The notes: generated from the letters alone by a model not told the origin. A DNA stretch of 64,000 nt from Rickettsiales bacterium (GCA_035765535.1 DASTXE010000002.1:62001-126000); one strand, 5' to 3'; counted from the first letter of the stretch, positions 44,364 through 53,969 are shown. A program made the numbers and translations.

Positions 44364-44503
44364 GTGAAGTCACTCCTTAGGCAAAGATGATTGAAAAACT
44401 CAACGACCGCCGCGAATAATAGCAGCAAAACTCGCCTCGTCAACCCTAAAATGTTGCAATGCACCAATCAATTGTAAGTTGAAAAGAATTTGGTCCTGCT
44501 AAA

Positions 44504-45118
44504 TCAGAGTTTGTCCGTAGCAGGAGGAGTATTTACTGAATTGTCTTTGTTGGACTTCTTCGGTTTGACCACAACGATTGTACCCGCAATAAGATCATGA
44601 AAACCACGGCGTTTTTTATTGAACAGGATATAAAGAAAGCCAAAAGTAGCGGGTATGAATGAGACAAGATAGCCCAGAAAACGTATAACAGCCTGTTTAC
44701 GGGTCATCGGCGCGCGAGTGGCGGCATCCTGAATTTCGATGCGCATGAGCATCTTGCCGGGAGTAGAGGAGTAGCGGAACCAGAAGGGCAGCATATAGGC
44801 TGCAACAAACAGGAACTGCATAAGATTCTCAAAAAACGCCTGCTGCACGAGCCTGCGGTCCTGCGCAATCTGGACGAATCCATGCAGGAAGGTCCCCATA
44901 TTGCGGGAGTGCTCATATTCCCTGGCCAGGGGGGCAAAGTCATTGGGCGTCAGGGGAGTCCATAAATGCGCGGCAATGGTGTTGATGACCGGCATGGCGA
45001 CAATCATGATCAGCAGCACATCGACAGCAGTTGCCATGATTCTGGTATTAAACGGGGCGTACTGGACGGGCAGGGGAGCGTTTTCGTAATCCTGTGCGGC
45101 TTGGGTAGGCTCGGTCAT
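44504..45118 (-). CDS. RDD family membrane protein
   Basis: A 204-aa protein with three or four membrane helices: VDVLLIMIVAMPVINTIAA, LFVAAYMLPFWF and FLGYLVSFIPATFGFLYILF. The RDD pattern is complete: the Arg in FNTRIMATAVD, STPGKMLMRIEI, RKQAVIRFLGYLVS and RRGFHDLIAGTIVV. Some RDD proteins act as ion exchangers; function here is unknown. It is coupled to bioD by an ATGA overlap. Confidence 0.9.
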   Translation of the reverse strand: MTEPTQAAQDYENAPLPVQYAPFNTRIMATAVDVLLIMIVAMPVINTIAAHLWTPLTPNDFAPLAREYEHSRNMGTFLHGFVQIAQDRRLVQQAFFENLMQFLFVAAYMLPFWFRYSSTPGKMLMRIEIQDAATRAPMTRKQAVIRFLGYLVSFIPATFGFLYILFNKKRRGFHDLIAGTIVVVKPKKSNKDNSVNTPPATDKL

Positions 45119-45777
45119 AACGTCATTTCTGCCGGGAGGGCCGTAGTATCGTTTCGGTTAACGCAGTATAGAGGAAGATTATTAGGCAGGAAACGTTTAA
45201 GCGTCAATAGTGTGCGTGCGGTGGGAACAGGTGATGTCTCCGATTCGCTGATGATAAGGGAATGGATGGGCATGCCGCGTCCCGTGATGCAATGGCAGGC
45301 GGTAAGCGTATGGCTGAGCGTGCCGAGATAGCTGCCCGTAACGATGATAGCTTCATAGCCCAGTGCCGTCATCCAATCGAGTACGGTATAATCGCCGCCG
45401 ATCGGGGTCATGACGCCGCCCACACCCTCGATTAGCAGGTAATCCTGTCGCTCATTATTGCGGCAAAAGGCAATAAGTTCTTTCAGATCGACCGGACGTT
45501 TCTCCGCTTCAGCAGCCATATCCGGTGAAATAGGGGCGGAAAATTGCCAGGGCGAAATGGCATGGGCATTCGCCTGCGATAACGGCAGGCCTTGCGCCTT
45601 GAGCAGAATGCCAGTGTCGCTTTCCTCAAGTTTAGCCGGATCAAAACCGCTAATAACAGGCTTTAACGCTACTACGCTTGCTCCGCGGCTGCGCAATTGC
45701 CGGGTCAGGGCAGCGGTGATAAAAGTCTTGCCGATACCGGTTCCCGTAGCAGTGATAAAGTAGCGCTTACAGCTCAT
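45115..45777 (-). CDS. bioD: ATP-dependent dethiobiotin synthetase BioD
   Basis: A 220-aa P-loop enzyme that closes the ureido ring of dethiobiotin. The P-loop ITATGTGIGKTFITAAL, KPVISGFD, and LIEGVGGVMTPIGG match BioD. The other biotin genes (bioF, bioA, bioB) are not here. It is the middle of a three-gene operon: its ATG overlaps the stop of the upstream secreted protein (TAATG), and its TGA overlaps the RDD start. Confidence 0.92.
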   Translation of the reverse strand: MSCKRYFITATGTGIGKTFITAALTRQLRSRGASVVALKPVISGFDPAKLEESDTGILLKAQGLPLSQANAHAISPWQFSAPISPDMAAEAEKRPVDLKELIAFCRNNERQDYLLIEGVGGVMTPIGGDYTVLDWMTALGYEAIIVTGSYLGTLSHTLTACHCITGRGMPIHSLIISESETSPVPTARTLLTLKRFLPNNLPLYCVNRNDTTALPAEMTL

Positions 45778-46382
45778 TACTTAAGCGGAGTGGTGCGCGG
45801 GTCGCCGCTGTCGCGTTCATCCGTATTCTTGAAGCTGAACATATAGGCGCGCAGCTTGCCTTTTACGACGGAAATTTTTGCGTCCTTCACTTCATCGTCA
45901 CCGCGCTGTGCGCGTACTTTGTATTTGCCGGTCGGAAGATTCGCCAGCAGGATCGGGCCTTCTGCGGTAACATCAGCAAGTACGTGGCCTTTCATATCTT
46001 CAATATGCACCGCTACGTCTGAAATAAAGGTGCCGTTCTTTTCCGTGATAAGCAGTTTTAAATCATACTGGTTCTGGATGCTTTTCATGTGAGCGAGTTC
46101 ATCGTCACCGATACCGCCGGAGACAATATCAACACTGCTGTTATTATCCTGTGCTTCGTTTTCCACCGGTTCGGAGGCGTTTTCGCCCGGGGCTTCGGTG
46201 GTAAGGTCACGTGTGGTGTCCGTCGGAGTTTCTGTCTGTACTTCTTCCGAAGGGGACGTATGTTTCTGGTTCTGTATGACGATCTGAGGAGCATGTATGT
46301 CAAGCGTATCCGCCAGTGCCGGAACCGCTGTCAGCATCGTAGCGGTCAGCAATGTGGAAGCCAGTGGAAGTAAGCCTTTCAT
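45777..46382 (-). CDS. Hypothetical secreted protein with a C-terminal beta-sandwich
   Basis: A 201-aa protein with AGGAGAG 6 bp before the ATG and a clear signal peptide (STLLTATMLTAVPALA). The linker (about 35-85) is Glu/Thr/Pro rich. The C-terminal 100 residues resemble a carboxypeptidase-regulatory-like/transthyretin-type domain (ISDVAVHIEDMKGHVLADV, GPILLANLPTGKYKVRAQRG). It heads the bioD-RDD operon but has no obvious metabolic link. Function unknown. Confidence 0.75.
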   Translation of the reverse strand: MKGLLPLASTLLTATMLTAVPALADTLDIHAPQIVIQNQKHTSPSEEVQTETPTDTTRDLTTEAPGENASEPVENEAQDNNSSVDIVSGGIGDDELAHMKSIQNQYDLKLLITEKNGTFISDVAVHIEDMKGHVLADVTAEGPILLANLPTGKYKVRAQRGDDEVKDAKISVVKGKLRAYMFSFKNTDERDSGDPRTTPLK

Positions 46383-46533
46383 AGAACTCTCCTGTCTAGG
46401 TTAAGAAAGAGATGCGCTTGCATCAGAATGGCGAAGTCTGCCACAATATCACGCGGATTTCCATAGGTAATTTGCTGTTTATAGTGCCGGATCAGCCGAA
46501 TAAGGGGTATATTTACTGCTTCTTTACGGAAAA

Positions 46534-47418
46534 CTATAAATGAGCATATTCGTCTTTAATGAGTTCGGCTATTTTCGCAAAAAGGACTTTGCGCGCGGAG
46601 GTCGGACGTGAATAGAGTCCGATGGTGCGAAACGGGACGGTACCGCTGAAAGGAATATAGCGCAGATAGTCATCATGCCTGCGGATGGCGAGCTTAGGCA
46701 CAAGGGTTATATTATTACCTGACGCCACCATATGCAACAATGTCTCCAGACTGGTTGCACGGAAGCGGTTGGCCTCTCCGATACCGATTGTATGGCAGAC
46801 ATCAAGCGCCTGTTCACGCAGGCAGTGCCCGTCTTCCAGTAGCAGCATCGTTTCCTGCCGTATGTCGTCATAAGAGATTGATATTTTGCCCGCAAGTCTG
46901 TGGGAAACAGGCACGGCCACCAGGAACGGTTCATTAAACAGCGGCAGCGCGCTGAATCCCCCTTGCGCAACCGGCATGGCAAGCAACGCACAGTCTATCT
47001 CCCCCAGACTGAGCCGATTTACCAGTTCCGGTGTTTTTTCCTCGACCAGCAGCACGTTGAGCTTAGGGAAGGCGTTTTTAAGTTTCGGCATCAGCGAAGG
47101 CAGCAGGTAGGGCGCGAGGGTAGGAAAAACCCCCAAGCGGATTTCACCTGCGAGCGGATCGGCTGCCAGATGGGCAAGCTGACGGATCTGCTCAGCTTCC
47201 GCGAGGATATTACGGGCATGCGCCACAACATCACGGCCTGTTTCGGTAAGGCGCACGCTTTTGTTGGTGCGCTCAAAGAGCTGAGTGCCGAGCGTATCCT
47301 CCAGTTTTTTGAGCTGCATGGAGAGTGTGGGCTGGCTGACATTACATAATTCCGCCGCTCTGCCGAAATGCAGCTCGTCCGCCGTAGTGACCAGATATTG
47401 TAAATCCCTGAGGTTCAT
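46534..47418 (-). CDS. oxyR: LysR-type peroxide sensor OxyR
   Basis: A 294-aa LysR regulator with an N-terminal winged helix (residues 1-60, MNLRDLQYLVTTADELHFG, VSQPTLSMQLKKLE) and a periplasmic-binding-like sensor. The segment LLLEDGHCLREQALDVC contains the two cysteines at the spacing of E. coli OxyR Cys199/Cys208, the disulfide switch. It is divergent from ahpC with a dyad between them, so it very probably controls ahpC-ahpD and itself. Confidence 0.93.
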   Translation of the reverse strand: MNLRDLQYLVTTADELHFGRAAELCNVSQPTLSMQLKKLEDTLGTQLFERTNKSVRLTETGRDVVAHARNILAEAEQIRQLAHLAADPLAGEIRLGVFPTLAPYLLPSLMPKLKNAFPKLNVLLVEEKTPELVNRLSLGEIDCALLAMPVAQGGFSALPLFNEPFLVAVPVSHRLAGKISISYDDIRQETMLLLEDGHCLREQALDVCHTIGIGEANRFRATSLETLLHMVASGNNITLVPKLAIRRHDDYLRYIPFSGTVPFRTIGLYSRPTSARKVLFAKIAELIKDEYAHL

Positions 47419-47466
47419 AATAATGATAATTATAATCTATCGTTATCATAAAAACAATAGATTATA
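47419..47466. promoter_or_regulatory. oxyR-ahpC control region with OxyR-like dyad
   Basis: The arms TATAATCTAT (47431-47440) and ATAGATTATA (47457-47466) form a perfect 10-bp inverted repeat that fits the ATAG...CTAT theme of OxyR sites. Next to the oxyR start, 47419-47437 matches the 19-bp Fur box at 16 positions (overlapping the left arm), so iron control is possible too. Both calls are by eye. Confidence 0.6.
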
Positions 47467-47535
47467 CAATTAAAGGCGGGGGGAGTAGGGTCCTTTATGC
47501 AAGAAAGCAGTAACTATAAAACTAAGGAGAAAATT

Positions 47536-48075
47536 ATGTTAAGCGTAGGTCAAAAATTCCCCGCCTTCAATCTCAAGGCCACTGTAAGCAACGATGTAAA
47601 CTCCGCCTTCACGGATGTCACCGAACAGAGCTACAGGGGAAAATGGCTGGTTGTATTTTTCTGGCCGAAGGATTTCACCTTCGTCTGCCCGACCGAGATC
47701 GCCGAATTCGGTAAGCTGAACAAGGAATTCAAAGACCGCGATGCCCAAATTCTCGGCGCCAGCACGGACTCCGAATTCGTTCACCTCGCATGGCGTCAGC
47801 ATAAGGAAGAGCTGAATAAGCTGCCATTCCCGATGCTGGCGGATATCAAGCGCGAACTGAGCACTTCGCTCGGCATTCTCGACCCGAATGAAGGGGTGGC
47901 GCAGCGTGCGACCTTTATTGTCGACCCGGAAGGCATCATCCGCTTTACCATGGTGACCGACCTGAGCGTAGGCCGCAATGTGAAGGAAGTGCTGCGCGTG
48001 CTCGATGCATTGCAGACGGATGAACTCTGCCCCTGCAATTGGCAGAAAGGCGAAGATACGCTGAAAGTGGCGTAA
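47536..48075 (+). CDS. ahpC: Alkyl hydroperoxide reductase C / 2-Cys peroxiredoxin
   Basis: A 179-aa peroxiredoxin; the ATG at 47536 has AAGGAGA 5-12 bp upstream (the frame is open from 47497). It reduces hydroperoxides. The peroxidatic Cys is in FTFVCPTEI and the resolving Cys in ELCPCNWQKG. The sequence (AHPC/AhpE-like with a GILDPNEGVAQRATFIVDPEG block) belongs to the type partnered by AhpD rather than AhpF, and ahpD is the next gene. Confidence 0.94.
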   Translation: MLSVGQKFPAFNLKATVSNDVNSAFTDVTEQSYRGKWLVVFFWPKDFTFVCPTEIAEFGKLNKEFKDRDAQILGASTDSEFVHLAWRQHKEELNKLPFPMLADIKRELSTSLGILDPNEGVAQRATFIVDPEGIIRFTMVTDLSVGRNVKEVLRVLDALQTDELCPCNWQKGEDTLKVA

Positions 48076-48088
48076 GTAAGTAAACGAA

Positions 48089-48112
48089 GGGGGCGACGAA
48101 CTCGCCCCCTTA
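48089..48112 (+). terminator. Hairpin between ahpC and ahpD
   Basis: An 8-bp stem GGGGGCGA / TCGCCCCC (48089-48096, 48102-48109) with loop CGAAC, nearly identical to the right arm of repeat copy A. The T-tract is only two bases, so it may attenuate rather than stop transcription into ahpD. Confidence 0.6.
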
Positions 48113-48131
48113 CAACAAAAAAGGACTTATT

Positions 48132-48692
48132 ATGACGCTGGAAAATTTAAAAGACTCTTTCGGAGATTACGCCAAGGATATCAAACTGAATCTTGGGAAT
48201 GTACTGAACACAGAAGGCGCACCGGACCTGACGCAGAACCAGATCCACGGTATTGCTCTGGCTTCTGCCTATGCTACGCAAAACGATGCACTCATTGCAG
48301 CTATTCTGGCGGAAGCCGATTCATTATCGGAAGCGGAGCGTAAAGCTGCGAAGGCAGCGGCGACCGTGATGGCGATGAACAATATCTACTACCGCTTCGT
48401 GCATCTGGTGGGCGATAAGGAATATGGCCAGATGCCTGCCAAGCTGCGCATGAACGTGATTGGCAATCCGGGCATCGTGAAGGTGGACTTTGAGCTATAC
48501 AGCCTTGCCGTGTCCGCGATCAATGGCTGCGGCATGTGCATGGACGCCCATGTGCATGAAGTGACCAAAGCCGATATAAGCAAACTTGGTGTACAGTCGG
48601 CCATCCGTATCGCCGCTGTCATCAACGCGGCTGCGCAAGCTGCTTACCTGGGCGCACACGAACAAGCTACCGCGCAGCAAAATGCCGCGTAG
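48132..48692 (+). CDS. ahpD: Alkylhydroperoxidase AhpD
   Basis: A 186-aa all-helical protein with the AhpD active-site motif GCGMCMDAHVHEV (CxxC plus His). AhpD reduces AhpC via lipoamide-linked electrons in mycobacteria. AAGGA lies 8 bp before the ATG. It is 56 bp downstream of ahpC and separated from it by a hairpin; both should belong to the OxyR response. Confidence 0.94.
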   Translation: MTLENLKDSFGDYAKDIKLNLGNVLNTEGAPDLTQNQIHGIALASAYATQNDALIAAILAEADSLSEAERKAAKAAATVMAMNNIYYRFVHLVGDKEYGQMPAKLRMNVIGNPGIVKVDFELYSLAVSAINGCGMCMDAHVHEVTKADISKLGVQSAIRIAAVINAAAQAAYLGAHEQATAQQNAA

Positions 48693-48728
48693 TAAGACTC
48701 AGTAAGTTAATAGTACTTGCGGGGGTAC

Positions 48729-48802
48729 GCGGAGGAGCGTAGCGACGACCCCGCGAAGCGAAGGGGTAGCGTAAGCGAAGGGGGATGACTTCATCCCCCT
48801 TA
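48729..48802. repeat. Palindromic intergenic repeat, copy B (also convergent terminator)
   Basis: About 74 bp beginning GCGGAGGAGCGTAGCGACGA, with CCCCGCGAAGCGAAGGGG in the middle and a right hairpin GGGGGATGA-CT-TCATCCCCC (48780-48799) followed by TTA. It is nearly the same as copy C and related to copy A. It sits between convergent ahpD and the RNA methyltransferase gene and can end transcription from both sides. Confidence 0.8.
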
Positions 48803-48811
48803 AACAACTAG

Positions 48812-50086
48812 CTACTTCTCAAACTCGGCCACTAGTTCCAGATGCGAGCTATAGACGAACTGGTCGACGGGAGTCAGTTTTACTAACTCATACCCGCCTG
48901 CTTTCAGGAGGCGGGCATCACGTGTGAAGGTCGCAGGATTGCAGGAAACCATGACAATCTTCGGCACTTGTGAAGCGGCAAGCTCCTCAGCCTGTGCTTT
49001 CGCACCTGCACGTGGCGGATTGATGATGACAATATCATAAGGTTTGAGTTCTGCGGCTGTGTAAGGACGTTGGAACAAGTCGCGCTGAAGGGCTTTAAAA
49101 GAAAAAGCAGGAGTGCGCACCGGTGCGACAGTGACAACTTCTTCAGGGGCGGAAAGCAAAGCCGCAGGGGGCTTGCTAAATACCACTTTCTTCATCGCCT
49201 CTACCATACTTTGCTCACCTTCCACGGCGGTAACGCTGGCAGATGCAAGAAGAGGGAAACTATAGGTTCCAATCCCGGAAAAAAGATCCAGTATCTGAAC
49301 GCACCCGGCGGCGGCCTGTACGACAAGATTAGTCATGAGTGCCTGCGCATCGCGCGAGGCCTGCAGGAAAGCACCTGGCGGTACTTCCACTTCGGCTCCG
49401 GCCAGCGTCATTATGACGGGACCGGATTCATAAACGATGCGTATCTTATTATTTTCACGCACGGAAATACGCCTGATCTCAGGGCTTTGGGAAGGATCGA
49501 TTTTTGCAGCGCCTTCCAGCAGCAGATCATACCCTCCATCCACGCCGTTGATCTGCAGGCGCGTAGTGCCGGGAGCCGAGATAAGTTGCAGTTTCAAGCG
49601 CATGATGAGTGACAGCAATTCCGGCTCCAGTACCATGCACTCACCGATATCGATGATAGTATGGCTGCCTTCGGCATAAAATCCCAGTTTGCCGCCCGCC
49701 GCCTTTAGCTCAACACGTCTGCGGCTACCTGCAGGGAAGCGTGCAAGTTCTACGGTCAGATTCGGATCGAATCCGGCTTTTCGCACAGCCTCGCGGGCCA
49801 TGGTCTGCTTAAATTCCGCATATGCAGTATCGGAAATATGCTGTAGCGTACACCCGCCGCAAATACCAAAATGCGGGCAGGGTGGAGCGATACGCTCCGG
49901 GCTTGGCGAAATAACTTCAACCAGTTGGGCATAATCGGCATCCGTAGTGCGCCGTATAATACGCGCGCGGACCGTATCGCCTGTGCAGACGTAAGGCAGA
50001 AATACCTTCCTGCCGTTATGCATTCCCATCCCGTCGCCTAGTCCGGCAAGTTTCTCTACTTTAAGTGTTATAATGTTTTCAGCCAT
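48812..50086 (-). CDS. TrmA/RlmD-family RNA (uracil-5-)-methyltransferase
   Basis: A 424-aa SAM-dependent enzyme starting at ATG 50086 (MAENIITLKVEKL). It has an N-terminal TRAM-like OB fold (residues 1-60), then an iron-sulfur motif CPHFGICGGCTLQH (with a preceding Cys cluster). The Rossmann motif is LDLFSGIGTYSFPL, followed by INPPRAGA and the catalytic VMVSCNPATFTRD (Cys nucleophile). The family makes m5U in 23S rRNA or tRNA; which site cannot be told. The repeat copy C lies upstream of its start. Confidence 0.9.
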   Translation of the reverse strand: MAENIITLKVEKLAGLGDGMGMHNGRKVFLPYVCTGDTVRARIIRRTTDADYAQLVEVISPSPERIAPPCPHFGICGGCTLQHISDTAYAEFKQTMAREAVRKAGFDPNLTVELARFPAGSRRRVELKAAGGKLGFYAEGSHTIIDIGECMVLEPELLSLIMRLKLQLISAPGTTRLQINGVDGGYDLLLEGAAKIDPSQSPEIRRISVRENNKIRIVYESGPVIMTLAGAEVEVPPGAFLQASRDAQALMTNLVVQAAAGCVQILDLFSGIGTYSFPLLASASVTAVEGEQSMVEAMKKVVFSKPPAALLSAPEEVVTVAPVRTPAFSFKALQRDLFQRPYTAAELKPYDIVIINPPRAGAKAQAEELAASQVPKIVMVSCNPATFTRDARLLKAGGYELVKLTPVDQFVYSSHLELVAEFEK

Positions 50087-50156
50087 TGCTTCTTTTATGG
50101 CGGCAGTGCAAGATGCACAAGAAATTTGTGATATTTCTCTGTCATCGAAGAGTTGG

Positions 50157-50232
50157 GCGGAGGAGCGGATGCGACGACCCCGCGAAGCGAGGGGGTAAGC
50201 GTAAGCGAAGGGGGATGGCTTCATCCCCCTTA
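50157..50232. repeat. Palindromic intergenic repeat, copy C
   Basis: About 76 bp, GCGGAGGAGCGGATGCGACG at the left, CCCCGCGAAGCGAGGGGG in the middle, and the right hairpin GGGGGATGG-CT-TCATCCCCC (50210-50229) followed by TTATTT. Unlike copies A and B it lies between divergent genes, 41 bp before the glycosyltransferase start. Confidence 0.78.
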
Positions 50233-50273
50233 TTTAACTCTTCACAGGAATAAGTGATAACTACTGAGTAATA

Positions 50274-51377
50274 ATGAACGATATTGTTTCCATACTTCCC
50301 AAAGGAGAAGGGTTTTCTCCCGACCAGTTCGGTGCGATAGCGCTGTGTGTGCGGGATTTTACCCTTCATAGCGCCTATCGCGACAGGACGGTCATACTTG
50401 GGGGGATGGAAGGTAAAAGTTTTAAAGGCTTGCGTTATGAAGGAATGCGCAAGGCAAAATGGTACGAAAACCGTACCCGCGCTTACGCACGCGTTTGTAC
50501 GGAATATATACGCAAGCATGAAGTTGGACTGGTAGAAATCCATAACCGCCCGGCAATGCTGCATATGATTGCGCGTCGCGTAAAATGCCCTCTGGCACTG
50601 CATCTGCATAATGACCCCCAGGAAATGGAAGCTGCCCGTACTGCACGCGAACGCAAAAAGCTGCTGGAAATATGCGATGCGGTCTATTGTGTGAGTGGCT
50701 ACATACGCAACCGCTTTCTGGAAGGCATTGAACAGGAAGCACACGCTAAGGTGCATGTGATTTATAACGGCATCGAAGTACCGGATACGATGCCCGAAAA
50801 AGAAAAGACCATTACCTTTGTAGGCCGCATGACGGAGGGCAAGGGGGCATTGCTGCTGGCGCAGGCATTGCGCATCGCGCTGCCGCAATTGCCGGAGTGG
50901 AAAGCTGTGCTGATCGGCAGCAGGCGGCATGAAGTGGCCAAGCATTTGACACCGCATGAACTGCAGATCGCAGATATGCTGAAACCACTGGGAAAACAGG
51001 TGGAGATGACAGGATTCCTTTCGCATGAAGAGACAATGACGGTGTTTGGGAAATCGGCGATTGCCGTAGTCCCATCTGTTTGGCAGGAACCGTTCGGACG
51101 CACGGCGATTGAAGCGATGGCGGAAGGCTGTGCATTAATCAGTTCAGGGCGCGGCGGTTTGTATGAAGTAACCGGAGACGCGGCTCTTACACCGCAGGAA
51201 TTGACGCCGCATTCACTGGCAACTTCTATAATGCAGCTTGCACAGGATGATACGGAGCGGCTACGCATGCAGACGGCAGGACGTGAGCGCGCCAGATATT
51301 TTTCCATTGCGCGCCGCACGCAACTGCTGGATAAGGTGAGACAATCGATACTTAAGGAGAAATATGAGGATGGTTAA
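50274..51377 (+). CDS. Family 4 glycosyltransferase (LPS or surface polysaccharide)
   Basis: A 367-aa GT-B fold enzyme. The acceptor half has LVEIHNRPAMLHMIAR and LALHLHNDPQEM; the donor half has VIYNGIEVP, ITFVGRMTEGKGALLL, and VPSVWQEPFGRTAIEAMAEG with the conserved E-x7-E. The nucleotide-sugar donor is not identifiable. It overlaps the O-antigen ligase gene by 14 bp, which points to LPS core or O-antigen assembly. Confidence 0.9.
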   Translation: MNDIVSILPKGEGFSPDQFGAIALCVRDFTLHSAYRDRTVILGGMEGKSFKGLRYEGMRKAKWYENRTRAYARVCTEYIRKHEVGLVEIHNRPAMLHMIARRVKCPLALHLHNDPQEMEAARTARERKKLLEICDAVYCVSGYIRNRFLEGIEQEAHAKVHVIYNGIEVPDTMPEKEKTITFVGRMTEGKGALLLAQALRIALPQLPEWKAVLIGSRRHEVAKHLTPHELQIADMLKPLGKQVEMTGFLSHEETMTVFGKSAIAVVPSVWQEPFGRTAIEAMAEGCALISSGRGGLYEVTGDAALTPQELTPHSLATSIMQLAQDDTERLRMQTAGRERARYFSIARRTQLLDKVRQSILKEKYEDG

Positions 51378-52590
51378 CAAACTCCTGAAACTTCCGTTAT
51401 ATCTAACAGCATTCTTTCCCATATTATTTCTGACTGGCACTGCATCGGCGGATATCGGCATGTCGCTCATTGCTATTTGCTTCCTGCTGCACTCATGGCT
51501 GGAGAAGGATTGGGCATGGACGAAAGCGCTGTGGGTACGCACGCTCGGCCTTTTATGGATTTATATGAACATACGCGGACTGTTCGCCGAGCAGCCTTCG
51601 GAAGCACTGCATCGCAGCCTTCCGTTTGTGCGCTATTTCGTCTTTGCGGCGGCGCTGGCTTACTGGACCTTGCGGGAAAAATGGGTGCATGAGACATTCC
51701 TGAAAGTGCTGGCTTCCGTGGTGCTGCTTTCCTCACTGGATGCCCTGCTGCAGTGGGTACACGGAACTGACTTGATCGGTATGCCTTATAAGATCGACAA
51801 TAATCATATTCGCCTGACCGCGCCTTTCCGCATGCAGATTGTGGGCATTATGCTAGCCTGGCTTTCCTTGCCGGTATGCATGCTCTTTATTAAGAATAAT
51901 GAGGGCAGGCTGAAGCTGGATTGGAAACTGCTTATTATACTGCCTGTGCTGGTGGCCATTGTGCTCTCCGGCGAGCGTATGGCGTTGTTGCTGACGGCGG
52001 CAGGCTGGCTGATGGCAGTGTTCATGCTGCCGGTGCGCAAGATCTATCCGCTGGCCGCAGTGATCGCAGGCATTGCAGCATTGGGAGCATTAGCCTATAT
52101 GAGCCCGGTCACATTCAACCGCCAGATCGTTTCCACGGTGGAAACCTTGCAGAACTGGCAGCAAAGCCCATATGGTATATTGCTCACCAGCGACTTACGG
52201 GTTGCGCAGGTGAATCCGGTCTTCGGCATCGGCACCAATCATTTCCGCCTGGAATGTCCGAAATATTTTTCCGGTCCCTTGGCCTGTAATCTCCACCCGC
52301 ATAATATCTATCTGGAGTGGTTTATAGAGCAGGGGTTCATAGGGTTCATCTTGTTCCTCACCTTTATTTACGCCCTCCTGCGCGCTTGCGTTAAAAACTG
52401 GCAGGTGGTGCAGCAGAATCCGGTCTGTATCGGCTTCCTGGTGGCCGTGCTGTTGCGCCTTTGGCCGCTGGCTTCCTCCACGGGTTTCTTTTCCCGCTGG
52501 GGCGCACCGCCTTTCTGGCTGGTGATTGGCGCATTATTAGTGTATATAACCGGCAACTTTAAACAAAATACATCTGAGACTTCCTTATGA
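51364..52590 (+). CDS. O-antigen ligase family membrane protein (WaaL-like)
   Basis: A 408-aa polytopic inner-membrane protein with about ten hydrophobic helices. The Wzy_C-type periplasmic loop contains the family residues: [20 protein letters not shown] and, later, [10 protein letters not shown] and [17 protein letters not shown] (the H-N-x-x-L motif of O-antigen ligases). It joins O-antigen to lipid A-core or polymerises units. AAGGAG lies 5-10 bp before its start. It is coupled to gltX by an ATGA overlap. Confidence 0.88.
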   Translation: MRMVNKLLKLPLYLTAFFPILFLTGTASADIGMSLIAICFLLHSWLEKDWAWTKALWVRTLGLLWIYMNIRGLFAEQPSEALHRSLPFVRYFVFAAALAYWTLREKWVHETFLKVLASVVLLSSLDALLQWVHGTDLIGMPYKIDNNHIRLTAPFRMQIVGIMLAWLSLPVCMLFIKNNEGRLKLDWKLLIILPVLVAIVLSGERMALLLTAAGWLMAVFMLPVRKIYPLAAVIAGIAALGALAYMSPVTFNRQIVSTVETLQNWQQSPYGILLTSDLRVAQVNPVFGIGTNHFRLECPKYFSGPLACNLHPHNIYLEWFIEQGFIGFILFLTFIYALLRACVKNWQVVQQNPVCIGFLVAVLLRLWPLASSTGFFSRWGAPPFWLVIGALLVYITGNFKQNTSETSL

Positions 52591-53966
52591 CTGTTGTTAC
52601 CCGTTTCGCTCCCTCGCCAACCGGATTCCTGCATATCGGCAATGCCCGCACGGCGTTGTTCAGCTGGCTCTATGCTCATCATACGGGTGGGAAATTTCTG
52701 CTGCGTATCGAGGATACGGACCGCGAACGCTGGTCGCAGGCGGCAGTGGATGCTATCCATGAGGGGCTGGATTGGCTCGGCATTGTGCCGGATGGTGAGG
52801 TAGTCTACCAGTTCTCGCGTGCGGAACGTCACCGCGCGGTGGCACAGCAGTTGCTCTCGCAGGGCAAGGCCTATCACTGCTATGCAAGCCAGGAAGAGCT
52901 TGCGGCATTGCGTGAGCAGGGCAAACCTTATGACCGCCGCTGGCGTGACCGCAAACCGGAAGAAGCGCCTGCCGGTGTGAATCCCGTCATCCGCCTAAAA
53001 TCGCCGCTGGAAGGCGAAGTAATCGTGCACGACCATGTGCGCGGTGAAATCCATGTGCCTGCCGCACAGCTGGAAGATCTCGTGATCCTGCGTTCTGACG
53101 GCACGCCGACCTATAACCTCGCCGTGGTAGTGGACGATCACGATATGGGCGTGACGCACGTAATTCGCGGTGAAGACCATATTACCAATGCCGCCAAACA
53201 GGTGCTAATATACGAACTCATGGGATGGGATGTGCCGGAATTCGCGCATGTTCCGCTTATACACGGACCGGACGGTGCGAAACTCAGCAAACGTCACGGC
53301 GCGCTGAGCGTGCGCGATTACCGCGATATGGGCTACCTGCCCGAAGCAATGCGCAATTACCTGCTGCGCCTGGGCTGGGCACATGGCGATGCGGAGATTA
53401 TCAGCAGCGAACAGGCAGTCGAGTGGTTCGATCTTGATGGCATTGGCAAATCGGCTTCACGCTTTGACTTTGTAAAACTTGAAAACCTGAATGCCTATTA
53501 TATCCGTGAGGCAGATGATGCCCGTTTGGTGGATCTGGTGATGCCGCTTATCCGCAGCAAAGTAACGGGTGTGGATGTAGACGCCGCCCGGAAAATATTG
53601 ACTGCGGGCATGAGCGGCCTGAAGCAGCGCGCCAAGACCATCACTGAACTGGCCGAGAACGCAGCCTTCTATATAACGCCGCGTCCGCTGCCGCTGAATG
53701 ATAAGGCCAAAGGATTGCTGAACGAAGAAGGCAAGTCAGTATTGAAAGAGCTGGTCTCGCTTTATGAAGCGGCGGATGCATGGGAAGAGGCAGGCTTGCA
53801 GGATATGGCGAAGGCTTATGCTGAACGCAAAGGCATCAAGCTCGGTGCGGTCGCACAGCCGCTGCGCGCGGCGCTTTCAGGTAGCAATATTTCACCGGGT
53901 GTATTTGAAGTAATGCGTGTGCTGGGGAAAGAAGAAAGCCTGAACCGAATCAGGGATGTATTGTAG
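52587..53966 (+). CDS. gltX: Glutamyl-tRNA synthetase
   Basis: A 459-aa class I synthetase. [19 protein letters not shown] holds the HIGH motif (HIGN) and [12 protein letters not shown] the KMSKS motif. [11 protein letters not shown] and the discriminating [12 protein letters not shown] region are intact, with a helical anticodon-binding C-terminus. Alphaproteobacteria often have two GltX; which type this is cannot be settled here. Translation is coupled to the O-antigen ligase. It ends 3 bp from the convergent 597-aa orphan. Confidence 0.96.
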   Translation: MTVVTRFAPSPTGFLHIGNARTALFSWLYAHHTGGKFLLRIEDTDRERWSQAAVDAIHEGLDWLGIVPDGEVVYQFSRAERHRAVAQQLLSQGKAYHCYASQEELAALREQGKPYDRRWRDRKPEEAPAGVNPVIRLKSPLEGEVIVHDHVRGEIHVPAAQLEDLVILRSDGTPTYNLAVVVDDHDMGVTHVIRGEDHITNAAKQVLIYELMGWDVPEFAHVPLIHGPDGAKLSKRHGALSVRDYRDMGYLPEAMRNYLLRLGWAHGDAEIISSEQAVEWFDLDGIGKSASRFDFVKLENLNAYYIREADDARLVDLVMPLIRSKVTGVDVDAARKILTAGMSGLKQRAKTITELAENAAFYITPRPLPLNDKAKGLLNEEGKSVLKELVSLYEAADAWEEAGLQDMAKAYAERKGIKLGAVAQPLRAALSGSNISPGVFEVMRVLGKEESLNRIRDVL

Positions 53967-53969
53967 TAC

